From Mucidula mucida (taxonomy: Eukaryota; Basidiomycota; Agaricomycetes; Agaricales; Physalacriaceae): a stretch of 64,000 nt of DNA. The position numbers and the translations under genes were made by a program. The notes beneath the pieces were generated by a model. That model searched no databases. It saw only the letters and a list, made by a program, of their open reading frames with translations, and was not told where the DNA came from. The stretch covers positions 124,001 through 188,000 of the forward strand of contig JADNYV010000019.1 of the NCBI GenBank assembly GCA_015501055.1, given 5' to 3'. Position 1 is the first letter of the stretch; each line of letters starts with the position of its first letter. Positions 55,197-64,000 of the stretch are shown in pieces.

Positions 55197-56453
55197 TGCG
55201 GTGTGGTGTCACAGGCTGTTCTTCAAATTGCCCGATGGTGAGCTTATTGCTACGACTGATTTTTGGTGAGTTAGATGTGTGTGTTCTATATGTAAATGAG
55301 GCTGATCATCCGTTTGGTAGATTATATAGATAGCCTTTGCTTTCCGCTGAGTGAAAGTAAGTAGCACGTATTCTTCTTGTCCCTGTGAGTTCAGAGCGTG
55401 TCTCAGCCGCACAGACACGTCAATGCAAAATAAAAGTGAAGGATTGAGCACATACATTCCCTGAAGTCTTATGAAGTGGGGAAGAACTCAGGTGTTGGAT
55501 TGGTTTCGGCCACTCATCCTGGATCCGGAGTGCATACGATATCCTGTGGCGAGAAGGCTCGAATGGTATGTCGGGACTCAGTAGATTCAACCATAGTATG
55601 ATTTCGATGCGAACGTTAGCCTGATAACGATAGTATTAAGGCGTGCGTGTCAGATCCCTCGTGAGTGGTGTATGTTTGTCATGACGGAATCAAAGTCCGC
55701 TGAGCTAGTGTTAGGGGAATTAGCTTCTTGTCTGATTGACAATGACATTTACATGAGGCCTCTGATTGACCGTGTAATTTACTGTAGATTAACACAAGGG
55801 GGTCCGGGGCGCAGCCCCGGGAGCTCAAGAGATTTACTGCTATTTAGCACCCAAAATGACCGTCAATTACATGTAAATTAGGCTCCCAGGCGGTAAATCT
55901 CCGACTTGCCGGGGACAAGAGCCCAACAGTTACTCGCCACAATCACCAATGTTCATACTGTGCTATCAAAGTCCGCGAGCTTTGTGGCGTCTTTCAATGA
56001 TGATGCCGTCGTGTGATGGCCGCCACTTAAGTAAGTGATCCTATGCAAGAAATGTCCCTTGAGACCTCTATACGGACTTCTTTGGTTGTGGTGGACGTAC
56101 AAAGTGATGCCCAGTAACAGTAAATTGTGTCCCGCACAATTTCTGGCCCAGTTGCGTTCCATTTCACATAAGAAATGGACTGATATTGGTGCCCAGCCTC
56201 TGAAGCTGATTTACTCTGATTTACATGGCATATTCAGGTCAACTGTAATTTACCTGAGATTTACCATGCTAATTTGCCGAGGTAAATTACCACTACCTAA
56301 TTCCCCTAACACTAAAAAGAGCTTTCCTCATTTGGTTGGCTTTCCACCATCATGATCTTCGGATCGACAGCGACCATACTCTATATTTCCTGAGTCTTCC
56401 TGCTTATTACGCGTCGGAAATTAAGTTCCATTCGTGTCCCAGCGCGCTGAAAA
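55197..56453. other. Noncoding stretch dominated by a TA-flanked MITE
   Basis: Holds the element at 55708-56312. The part left of it (55197-55707) has only short unrecognised frames. Confidence 0.5.
55708..56312. mobile_element. MITE with 16-bp perfect terminal inverted repeats and TA target sites
   Basis: GTGTTAGGGGAATTAG at 55708-55723 is exactly repeated in inverse at 56297-56312. TA dinucleotides flank both ends (55706-55707 and 56313-56314), the target site of Tc1/mariner-type elements. Subterminal parts share GTAATTTAC motifs in both orientations. A GC-rich hairpin (CCGGGG CGCAG CCCCGG, about 55804-55820) interrupts the otherwise A+T-rich 605-bp element. No transposase is encoded, so it would need a helper. 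Superfamily assignment rests on TA alone and is tentative. Confidence 0.85.
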
Positions 56454-57011
56454 ATGCGCTTCGGCATCGCATTATACTGGGCTGCCGGAGACCCATCGCA
56501 CCCGACATCTCACTTCCACTGGGCGCTCGCATTATCCCCCGAACCGATATGGGACACCAGCGATGTGAGGATCTACCAGCTCCAAGGCGAGCAGCCCAAC
56601 TGCCAATGGCACTTTTCCATCACCTCCCTGGTCGAGCCCACGCTCGTCGGAGTGGTCGAGCTGCTCGAGTTGACGGGCTCGGAAGACGAGCAGCGGGCAT
56701 ATCACGATCTGATTGACAGCATAGTGCGCACGCACGGCGCGCAGGAGCCACAGGATCGGGTGCTCATCGCGGGCCCGGAGGGATGGACGTGCGCGGCTTG
56801 GGCGCTGCTCGTGCTGAACGACTTGGAGGAGGCTGGGCTGTTTGATATGCCCCCAGAGGTGACGTGGAATGATATCTACACGTCGGTTATTGAGCGTGGT
56901 CATATTCTGAGAGATCTGGTTCCGCTTATTTCGCCCTATCCTACGTTGCGTTTGGTTAGTATTGTCCCTTATCAAGAGCCATATGCGCGTCCTCATGATG
57001 TAATTTTGTAG
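56454..57011 (+). CDS. Hypothetical 185-aa single-exon protein
   Basis: MRFGIALYWAAGDPSHPTSHFHWALALSP opens the protein in one run of the first beta-like block; later blocks are WHFSITSLVEPTLVGVVELLEL, RVLIAGPEGWTCAAWALLVLNDLEEAGLF and WNDIYTSVIERGHILRDL. The regular alternation and lack of low complexity argue for a real gene. I recall similar small unnamed proteins in mushroom genomes but no function. It starts 142 bp right of the MITE. Confidence 0.7.
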   Translation: MRFGIALYWAAGDPSHPTSHFHWALALSPEPIWDTSDVRIYQLQGEQPNCQWHFSITSLVEPTLVGVVELLELTGSEDEQRAYHDLIDSIVRTHGAQEPQDRVLIAGPEGWTCAAWALLVLNDLEEAGLFDMPPEVTWNDIYTSVIERGHILRDLVPLISPYPTLRLVSIVPYQEPYARPHDVIL

Positions 57012-57476
57012 GGTGCATGAAAGGGGAGCGCATACTGGTAGTCCCGGCGTACCGGAATTAAAAGGCTTGATGTCAAGTTCCGACGAAAGTCACTACGCTG
57101 CTCTTTCGGAGTCGGGGTCATCGCACGGGATCCATCGATTTACTGTCATCCTCTCACCTACTCCTCTATCAATAGACGAGTCTTTCCACCGTACCGCACT
57201 AATCGCTTTACACTATGTGCGCACCCGATCTATCGTTTGCCTTGGTCAATCAACGCCGGGTTCAAGTCAATACGTTGTTCCTTAGCAAGCTGCGGGCTTC
57301 ATGAGTTTCAACACCATGTCTGAGTCGCTTGGCCAAGTGCCGCGTTATACAGGCTGCGATGGTATAAGGACACCTTTTCTTCTTCCTTCTTAATTGTCAC
57401 TCAATATGATATTCTTCGTCGCCAAGATGCTCTTGCCTTTACACTAGGTCGCCTGCCGCCATGATGTGCTCCTCAA
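57012..57476. other. Convergent intergenic region
   Basis: 3' flanks of the gene at 56454 (+) and of F-box copy 1 (-). Nothing else seen. Confidence 0.45.
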
Positions 57477-58653
57477 TCACAACTTCTGCTTACGAACAAC
57501 TGCCTGCCAGTCATCCTCAAACTCAGACTCCCATATCTCCTCGAGCTCCTTCCTTGCTGCAGCACTAACGTCTGTCCAACCATCACCATCTTCCATCGCG
57601 TCGATATCGACCACGTCAAACCGATCACCCGCCCAGATCCCTCGGTGTATATCATGGCTTTCACAATACGCCATGCGCATGTCGGGATCAGTCGACCACG
57701 CAATGCGCGCCAAGACAAGGCTCCCAAATGACATATGGTACACCGAGGAACTACCGTTCCTTGTCAAAGCAAGTGCGCTTTCGCGAACGAAGACCTTTTT
57801 CGAGAGGTTGCGCAAGGCGCGAGGCTTCTTGGGATCATCGCTGCTCGAAGCCTGTGGCAGCTCCATGTCGCGCCAAGCAGAGAAATCGTATTTGTACCGT
57901 GGCAGCCATTCAGGGAGGTCGTTCGAAGGTTCATCATCAACCGGGCGAAATTTCGCTATGGCTGCGGCAAGTCGAGGATTCTTCAAAACTGGCCGCGGCG
58001 GACGGGCCCATGGATTCCAATCTTTGAGCGTGCAGCGCTTATAGAACTCGTAGGTCGGCCAGCGGACGTCGGAAATGCTTCGACTGGGATAAATGACGAT
58101 GTGCCTCATTCTGCTGGCGTCGTAGTCGTAGTCGTAACAGAATTCCTCCTTCATCATCTCTAGCTCTGCATCAGTGAAGAGACCTTCAGGACAGTCTGTG
58201 GCGTAATCGCCCATGCAGATGAGACGGTCGCCGCGCCAATCTTGGCAGTCACCAGCGTGTGCTATGTATAGGGCTTTGAAATGAGGGAGGCCGATCCTCC
58301 AGAAGTATGAAGCGGTCAAACAAAACGCGAAAACGTCCACCGGGTCGTCTACCTTGGAAAAGATAATATTCTGCAGCTCGCATGGTAGGTGACATAGGCC
58401 TGTTCTACTTGCACCGTAAGGGGCATTGCCAACATTCAAATAGCTGTAGCACGCACTGGGAAGGCTCAAGCTTTTCAGCGTTCTTAAAAGGCTGCCCATG
58501 TAAAGGGTCTTCTGGGAACTTGACGCCGGACGAAGAGATGAGTTTGAGTATAGAAGCAGCTTTGCCTCCACCAGGAAAGCTCTCTCCGAATTTACCTAGC
58601 GAAGCTAGACAGATTCTCTTGTCAATGTTGTAAATGGTCCAGTACTGGCCCAT
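57477..58653 (-). CDS. F-box-like protein of the MGQYW family, copy 1
   Basis: Two minus-strand exons (58457-58653, 57477-58404) give 374 aa. Exon 1 has the family start MGQYWTIYNIDKR and GKFGESF. Exon 2 opens with TGLCHLPCELQNIIFSKVDDPVDVFAFCLTASYFWRIG, an F-box-like motif shown here by its key positions LP.EL...IF..L.DP.D..AF. It continues with LICMGD, DLPEWLPRYKYDFSAW, LRNLSKKVFV and GIWAGDRFDVV. F-box proteins recruit targets to SCF ubiquitin ligases. This family is expanded in Agaricomycetes, but the target is unknown. Intact, and leftmost of a tandem array of three. Confidence 0.8.
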
Positions 58654-59198
58654 TGTGGGCAGGAATCGTGCTGGTGTTGGTGAAGGTGCTGAACACGTGC
58701 CGTCGCCGCATGTCGGTTGGCCCTACGTTCCAAACCTGACTGGAGGACGTACAAGGCTAAATCGCAGATAGTGATTGACCTTCTTATTCCTAGCCAGATA
58801 TAGTGCCTTGTGGGATGCGCTATGGATATAATCAAGCAAAAAAACAATATATATGAAACTACATGATTCAACAATCCTTCTACTTTAACTTATATTGGGT
58901 CTTTCGCATCACAACTGGCTCTTACGGACGAAGTCCTGCCAGTCACTTCCAAACTCAGACTCCCATATCTCCTCGAGCTGCAGCGCTAACATCTGTCCAC
59001 TGATCCTCGCGTTCGACTATATACATGGTGGTGATGTCGAGTATATAACAATTAACTTTGTAAGTGTGCTACTGGTAGTGTTCCTCACAATCGCAAATAA
59101 AAGTCTAAAGGACCAAAATGCATACTCATACTTTGGATATAGACTTTTTGTACGAGTACATCAAAGCGGCTCTAAAGATACTTCTAGGAAGGCTTGAA
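58654..59198. other. Promoter of F-box copy 1 and an F-box 3' relic
   Basis: The relic lies at 58914-59030. The rest is noncoding, including a stretch (59100-59198) homologous to the DNA 3' of F-box copy 3. Confidence 0.5.
58914..59030 (-). pseudogene. Relic of an F-box-family 3' end
   Basis: About 100 bp (including CAAACTCAGACTCCCATATC and CTCCTCGAGCT) are nearly the same as the last coding part of copy 1 at 57500-57570. In minus-strand reading it gives a WTDVSAAAR-like string, the conserved C-terminal motif, with frame breaks around it. It is a fragment left from unequal exchange or a lost copy. Confidence 0.75.
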
Positions 59199-60406
59199 TC
59201 ACAAGCCCGATTCACGAACCTCGGCCTCCCAATGACTAGCCCCAAACAATGCCCTCCATGTTTGGATCAGCTGCTCCCTCGCTGCAGTGCTGACGTCGGT
59301 CCAGCCCTCCTCGTGTTCAATCGCGTCAATATTGACAATGTCGAACCGGTCACCCGCCCAAACTCCCCGGCAGAGTTCATCATCATTTGTTGTGCCCAAG
59401 CTGAGCTCGCACGACCATACGATGCGCAACACAATAAGGCTCCCAAAAGACATATAGTAGGGTTTCGCATCCTTTTCCTCATCCTCTTCCTCATCCTCCT
59501 CATTCGTGTCCTCCTTGCTAAGAGCAAGCGCGTCGTCGCGAACATAAACCTTCTTCGAGAGGTTGCGCAAGATGCAGGGCCTTGCGTGTTCAAGAGTCCC
59601 CGAGGCCTTGGGGAGGTCCATCCAGGCGGAGAAATCGTACTTGTAAAGCGGTAGATACTGTGGTAAGTCGTTCCCGGGTTCATCGTCGTCCAAATCAATG
59701 GAAGGGTGCAACCGTCGCATCATTTCGCTGAATGGACCGTGCCTTCTCTCCTTGGCTCGACGAGCTAACGGGTTCCATACGCTAAGTTCGCAGCGCTCTC
59801 TGAAATTGCAGCGGTAAGGCCACTTCACATCGCGAAGTTTTTGGAACGTGTCAAGGAGCTGCAAGTCCACGCTTGGGTCTTCGCCATAACAGTCAAAGTA
59901 GTTATCCGTTAATACTTCAAAGTCTGCGTCGTTGAAGAGACCCTCGGGGAAATCGTCGGCATTATCGCCTATGCAAACAAGACGATCGCCGCTCCAGTCC
60001 TTGGCGCGCCGGACGTAGTCCATGTAGAGCGCTTTATAATGGGAGAGCCCAATCCTCCAAAAGTGCGAAGCGGTTAAGCAGAAGGCGAACACGTCGACCG
60101 GGTCGCATAACTCTGCAAAGATTGCATCCTGGAGCTCGCATGGTAGGTCACATAGCCCTGTTCTAACCACAATGAGCACCCAAAAAAGTACAGGAGCTCT
60201 GGAACTTACTTGTCAGACTTGAATTTTCGAGCCTCGTTATAAGGCTGGCCCTCCAACGGATCTTTGGGGAACTTGACGGTACCCGAAGAGATGAGCTTGA
60301 CAATAGTAGCGGCTTGGCTTCCTTCCAGAAAGAACTCTGAAAACTTTCCTAAAAAGCCTGTAGACACCCCCTTGTATGCGTTGAAGATTTGGAAGTATTG
60401 TCCCAT
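59199..60406 (-). CDS. F-box-like protein of the MGQYW family, copy 2
   Basis: Two minus-strand exons (60210-60406, 59199-60162) give 386 aa, intact. Starts MGQYFQIFNAYKGVSTGFLG. The F-box-like block is LPCELQDAIFAELCDPVDVF, then AFCLTASHFWRIGLSHYKAL. Later: DRLVCIGDN, DEPGNDLPQYLPLYKYDFSAW, an acidic insert (EEDEEEDEEKD) and VWAGDRFDIVNIDAIEHEEGW. Intron position and phase match copies 1 and 3. It is closest to copy 3, including flanking DNA on both sides, so these two come from the latest duplication. Presumed ubiquitin-ligase adaptor. Confidence 0.82.
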
Positions 60407-61051
60407 TACGGACTTATGGGGGAGATAGTGATGGTGGGAGTTGAAGCTAAAGAAAGTGCAACAATGAGCGTGACGCTTAAAAAAATGGGCGCGATCACGT
60501 GCCATGTCGTAACGCCGCAGTGTCACACTAAGTGGCCACTGCCCAGTGCCCACTGGCCATGATCAAAACCTCTTTAACCAGTGGAGAAGTGGACCATCTA
60601 CCATTGAGTAGGTGACCCTACTCTTGTAGCTCCAAGAGGTTGGTGACAAGACATGTCAAATTTGAGGTAGGCGGCGACGCAAGATGCATGGACGTCCCCA
60701 AAGGCGTACGTCTGGTCATCAACCGCGCCACAATGCGGCGTACGTGGGGATAGAAGATGTCGCTGGATCCGAGGACGCCCCACGGCCCGCTGATGTCAGG
60801 GACTCCGAGGTTGGCTACGACGTCGCCTGAGCTAAGGTCGGTGATTTTACCGCTGCGTATACCATAAATTCGCGTCTTAATCATCAATCCAAGCTCATCA
60901 CAAACAGGTTACTTATGTCTTGAAACTGCATCGTAGTCTTTGATGGAACAAGGTCAGAATGAAAACAATGCTAAGTACAATTACATTGAGATTCCAATTT
61001 GGATATACACATCTCGTACTAGGCGGCTCTGAGATACTTATGCTCCTTGAA
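60407..61051. other. F-box inter-copy spacer
   Basis: Contains the duplicated promoter block. A minus-strand frame at 60618-60887 (GDVVANLGVPDISGPWGVLG) is open but unidentified. The right end is the diverged 3' flank of copy 3. Confidence 0.45.
60455..60530 (-). promoter_or_regulatory. Conserved promoter module of F-box copy 2
   Basis: Shares GTGCAACAATGAGCGTGACG, GGCGCGATCAC, CGTAACGCC and TGTCAC with the region upstream of copy 3. It includes the palindrome AGCGTGACGCT (60467-60477) and an E-box CACGTG (60496-60501), 60-95 bp before the ATG. Confidence 0.65.
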
Positions 61052-62272
61052 TCACATCTCCATTTCACGAACCTCGGCCTGCCATCTATCACCAAACTTC
61101 TCCTTACATACTTGAATCAGCAGCTCCCTCCCTTCAGTGCTGACGTCGGTCCAGCCCTCCTCATGGTCAATCGCGTCAATATTGACAATGTCAAATCGGT
61201 CACCCGCCACAATTCCCCGGCAGAGCTCACGATCATGCGTTGTGCGCCATGTAAGATCACTGGACCACGCGATGCGCAACACAAGAAGACTCCCATACGA
61301 CACATAGTAAGGTCCCGCATCCTTTTCTTCATCCGCCTTCTCCTTCTCGCCTCCCACATCCTCATTGGCGTCCTCCTTTTCTAGAGTAAGGAAGTCGTCG
61401 CGAACGTAAACCCTTTTCGAAAGGTTGCGCAGGATACAGGGCCTTGCGTGATCACGGGTCCCCGAGGCCGCGGGGAGGTACACCCAGTCGGAGAATTTGT
61501 ACTTGTAAAGCGGGAGGTACAGCGGCAAGTCGTTCCCGGGTTCATCCTCTTCCAACAACTTTTCCGGAGTGCTGGACCTATTCCGACGTCGAACAGCCGG
61601 GGTGATTCGACGTTTCGGCTTCCTCTCAGCCAGACGAGCTAACGGGTTCCATCTTGTCAGTTTGCAGCGGTTTGTGAATCTATAGCTGCCAGGCCACTGC
61701 ACATCGCGAAGTTTTCGGAACGTGTCAGTGAGCTCCAAGTCCAAGCTCGGTTCTTCACCATAACAGTCAAAGTACGAATCCTCTAATATATCGAGGTCTT
61801 CGTCGGTGAAAAGACCCTTGGGAAGACCGTCGGCACCATCGCCTATGCAAACAAGACGATCGCCGCTCCAGTCCTTGGCGTGCCGGACGTAGTCCATGTA
61901 GAGCGCTTTGTAATGGGAGAGTCCAATCCTCCAGAAGTGCGAAGCGGTTAAATAGAAGGCGAAAACATCGACCGGCTCGCATAACTCTGCAAAGATTGCA
62001 TCCTGGAGCTCGCACGGTAGGTCACATATCCCTGTTCTACTCACGATAAGTGCCAAGCAAATGTACAGTAGCTCTGGAATATACCTGGCAGACTTGTATT
62101 TCTGAGCCCCTTTTTAAGGCTGGTCCTCTAATGGATCTTTTGGGAACTTCACGGTAGCCGCAGAGATGAGCTTGACAATGGTAGCGGCTTCGTGTCCTCC
62201 CAGAGAGAAATTTCCCATACAGCCTAAAGAAACCCCTTTGTCCGCGTTGAGAATTTCCCAGTATTGTCCCAT
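61052..62272 (-). pseudogene. F-box-like protein of the MGQYW family, copy 3, nonsense codon in exon 1
   Basis: Exons 62085-62272 and 61052-62036 (minus) close in frame over 391 codons, but codon 53 is TAA (62114-62116). Copy 2 there reads QPYNEARKFK, copy 3 QP-stop-KGAQKYK, consistent with a TAT-to-TAA change. Exon 1 is also three codons shorter (GNFSLGGHE against GKFSEFFLEGSQ). Exon 2 is well conserved (LPCELQDAIFAELCEPVDVF, KDWSGDRLVCIGDG, DLPLYLPLYKYKFSDW, VAGDRFDIVNIDAIDHEEGW), so loss would be recent. No ATG near the start of exon 2 offers an obvious rescue. Confidence 0.8.
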
Positions 62273-62678
62273 GGTGGCGGGAGATAGTGACGGTGTTAGT
62301 TAAAGAAGTGCAACAATGAGCGTGACGCTTTACATGGCGCGATCACATGTTTTCTCGTAACGCCCAAAATGTCACGCCGGGTCCATACTGGGCGAAAGCT
62401 TCTACAGTTTTTGGTATATTTTCAGCGCAAGTCTTGTTGAAATATTGAGGCTCTTCACCCAGTGTGACATTGACTAAAACCTCATGCTGCAACGAAGTGG
62501 ACTATCTATCCTTGAGTACAGCTCACACTAATTCCTCTTGAGCAGCTCTTCGAGCAAAGATGTGTTACAACAAAATAGGTATATAAAATAATAAATCATG
62601 AAGCATCGTGAAAATAAATACCCATGTACCGCTCCTAGCGAGACAGTACGTGTCATGAAACCCATTAAACTTCAGCCC
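62273..62678. other. Promoter of F-box copy 3 and 3' flank of the next gene
   Basis: 62307-62377 is the duplicated promoter module, with palindrome AGCGTGACGCT at 62319-62329; the E-box is changed to CACATG (62344-62349). Downstream, AAGTGGACTATCTATCCTTG at about 62495 resembles AAGTGGACCATCTACCATTG at about 60588. Confidence 0.6.
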
Positions 62679-64000
62679 TCAACTCTTCCCATTCTTCTCA
62701 TTAACATCTTTCCAAAAATCATCCCAACTCTCCGTTCTCCGCACCTGCGGGAGACCATCCGCCGCCGGTGATGGCTCGTGATTGAAGGCATCCTTCTGCG
62801 CCACCGCTATCCGGTCTAAAGCCTTCATTAATGACGGCGTGTAAGGCACTGCGCCTGTAGGGGCCACAGTCGTCGATGAGTTGGAATTCGACGACGAAAG
62901 TCCACGCTGTATAAAGCTCGGAACGTCCTTCCCATTGTCACGATGATGCTGCGCCTTCTTGGGACTTCCCAGATCCTCCTCGTAATCCGAGTATTCTGGT
63001 ACGTTGCCGAGCTTCTTCACAATGACATCCTTCTCGCTGTCATAGTCCATTTCGCCTTCCACTAGCGTTGGAGTGGTCGACGCCATGGAGGCTTTCTGGC
63101 TCAGCCATGGTCGCTGAGGCTTAAAGTAGTCCTCCTCTGAATCCGAGCTCAACTCGCCTAAAGGTCGGAACTTGACTGCTTCCCGATTCTTCCTTCCCAT
63201 CCGTGCTTGGAACCGCGCTTCACGGTTCTTGGTTGATCGAGCCTTTTTCAAGAACCCGGGACTCGGAGGAACTTCAAAAGACGGAGACCGCGAATCGTAC
63301 TTGTGAAGCTTCAGAGGAGACGAGGTCGAAGTGGCTTTATCATCTGGGAAGATAATTTCCGTTGGTCCCTTCTCCGAAGAACTGAAGATACGATCCCAAG
63401 CAGAAGTGAACGGCTTGAAAGAGCCCGCACGATCGGAAAGGTTGGGAAGATTGGCAGCGTAATTGGCGAGATAACTGTCCCATTTCTACGAAGCGTTAGC
63501 AAAGAATTGCGGGTTTGAGAACCGCTTACCTCGTCAGGACATTCGCCGAATTGCTTGCGCAGGAAGAAGTCGACAAGCATGCCAAAGAACAGGAATAGGC
63601 AGAAACCTGCGCTGAGTCCCTTCTCCTGGGTGGTACCCCATTCGATGCTAGCGCTAACCCAGAGTCTCTGCCAGACATTTTCCCAGGCCGGAATGCCAGC
63701 AAGAATGGCAATGGAGAGAACAATCCCAAAGGCGCCCATCGAAGCGGTTGCAAATCGCAAAGAAGCATGCTGGAATTTTGCGAGGGGTAACATGCAGAAG
63801 ATGGTGAGAATGGGCATGCATATGGATATGAAGACGACTCGGGTGAGCAGCGAAGGGTGGATGATAACCGAGAGAGCAAGCGCAAATAGAGTCCTGCATT
63901 TGACGTCAGACTGGAGCCAAATTGATAAGAAGTAGCATACCCTCCCGATATACCAGCCAGCGCAAGCGCACAGTACTTCCAGCGCCCAGCAAGGAACGTG
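62679..64000 (-). CDS. Multi-pass membrane protein with basic cytosolic tail, 5' end outside the window
   Basis: Minus-strand exons 62679-63485, 63530-63893 and 63941-64000 (partial). Hydrophobic segments TLFALALSVIIHPSLLTRVV, MPILTIFCMLPL, GAFGIVLSIAILAGIPAW and GLSAGFCLFLFFGMLVDFFL indicate at least four membrane helices. Then come KQFGECPDEKWDSYLANY and a long soluble tail with NREARFQARMGRKNREAVKF and DSEEDYF. This resembles the fungal TMEM198/TM7S3-like (DUF4203) proteins as I remember them; the assignment is moderate. Function unknown. Confidence 0.75.

Overview
The window is nuclear DNA of a filamentous fungus, almost certainly a mushroom-forming basidiomycete (Agaricomycetes). Genes are dense and carry many short introns (about 45-60 nt, GT-AG with a few GC-AG). 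The gene set includes a Pma1 H+-ATPase, a DUF6593 protein, an intron-rich GH16 glucanase, MYND-finger proteins, kinase-like proteins and an expanded F-box family whose first exon starts MGQYW/F. No prokaryotic feature, CRISPR array or rRNA gene was seen. Exon coordinates were read by hand from splice consensus, reading-frame closure and remembered family conservation; no database search was run.

Left part (1-33 kb), mostly housekeeping and intact: an RRM-like protein with acidic SUMO-interaction-like ends; ubiquitin-conjugating enzyme UBC4; a DUF6593 protein; a secreted GH16 glycosidase; a single-pass membrane protein with a repeated ectodomain; a 20-exon gene ending in a zinc-binding region plus an AlkB-like 2-oxoglutarate dioxygenase; Pma1 (-); NMD3 (-) head-to-head with UDP-glucose:glycoprotein glucosyltransferase; and eIF1A.

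Right part (33-64 kb), mixed: CIAO2/MIP18 (-), a DAL5/TNA1-type MFS transporter (-), signal peptidase subunit SPC25 (-) head-to-head with protoporphyrinogen oxidase HEM14, and a truncated membrane protein at the right edge. Between them lie lineage-specific duplicated families, many with a disrupted member: two MYND-finger paralogues plus a relic; two kinase-like paralogues in inverted orientation around an unknown gene, plus a 3' relic; a second kinase-like gene with a 7-bp tandem duplication; and three tandem F-box genes plus a relic. Two MITE-like elements with terminal inverted repeats lie here. The contrast between the halves is the main structural theme.

Most interesting points: the AlkB-zinc gene with a 7-nt microexon; three introns best explained as GC-AG; an apparent 1-nt frameshift in the conserved actuator region of Pma1; independent lesions in several duplicated genes; promoter modules copied with the F-box array; and two very compact bidirectional promoters. 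The lesions may be real decay, allelic variants or sequencing errors. The Pma1 case in particular warns that some could be errors.
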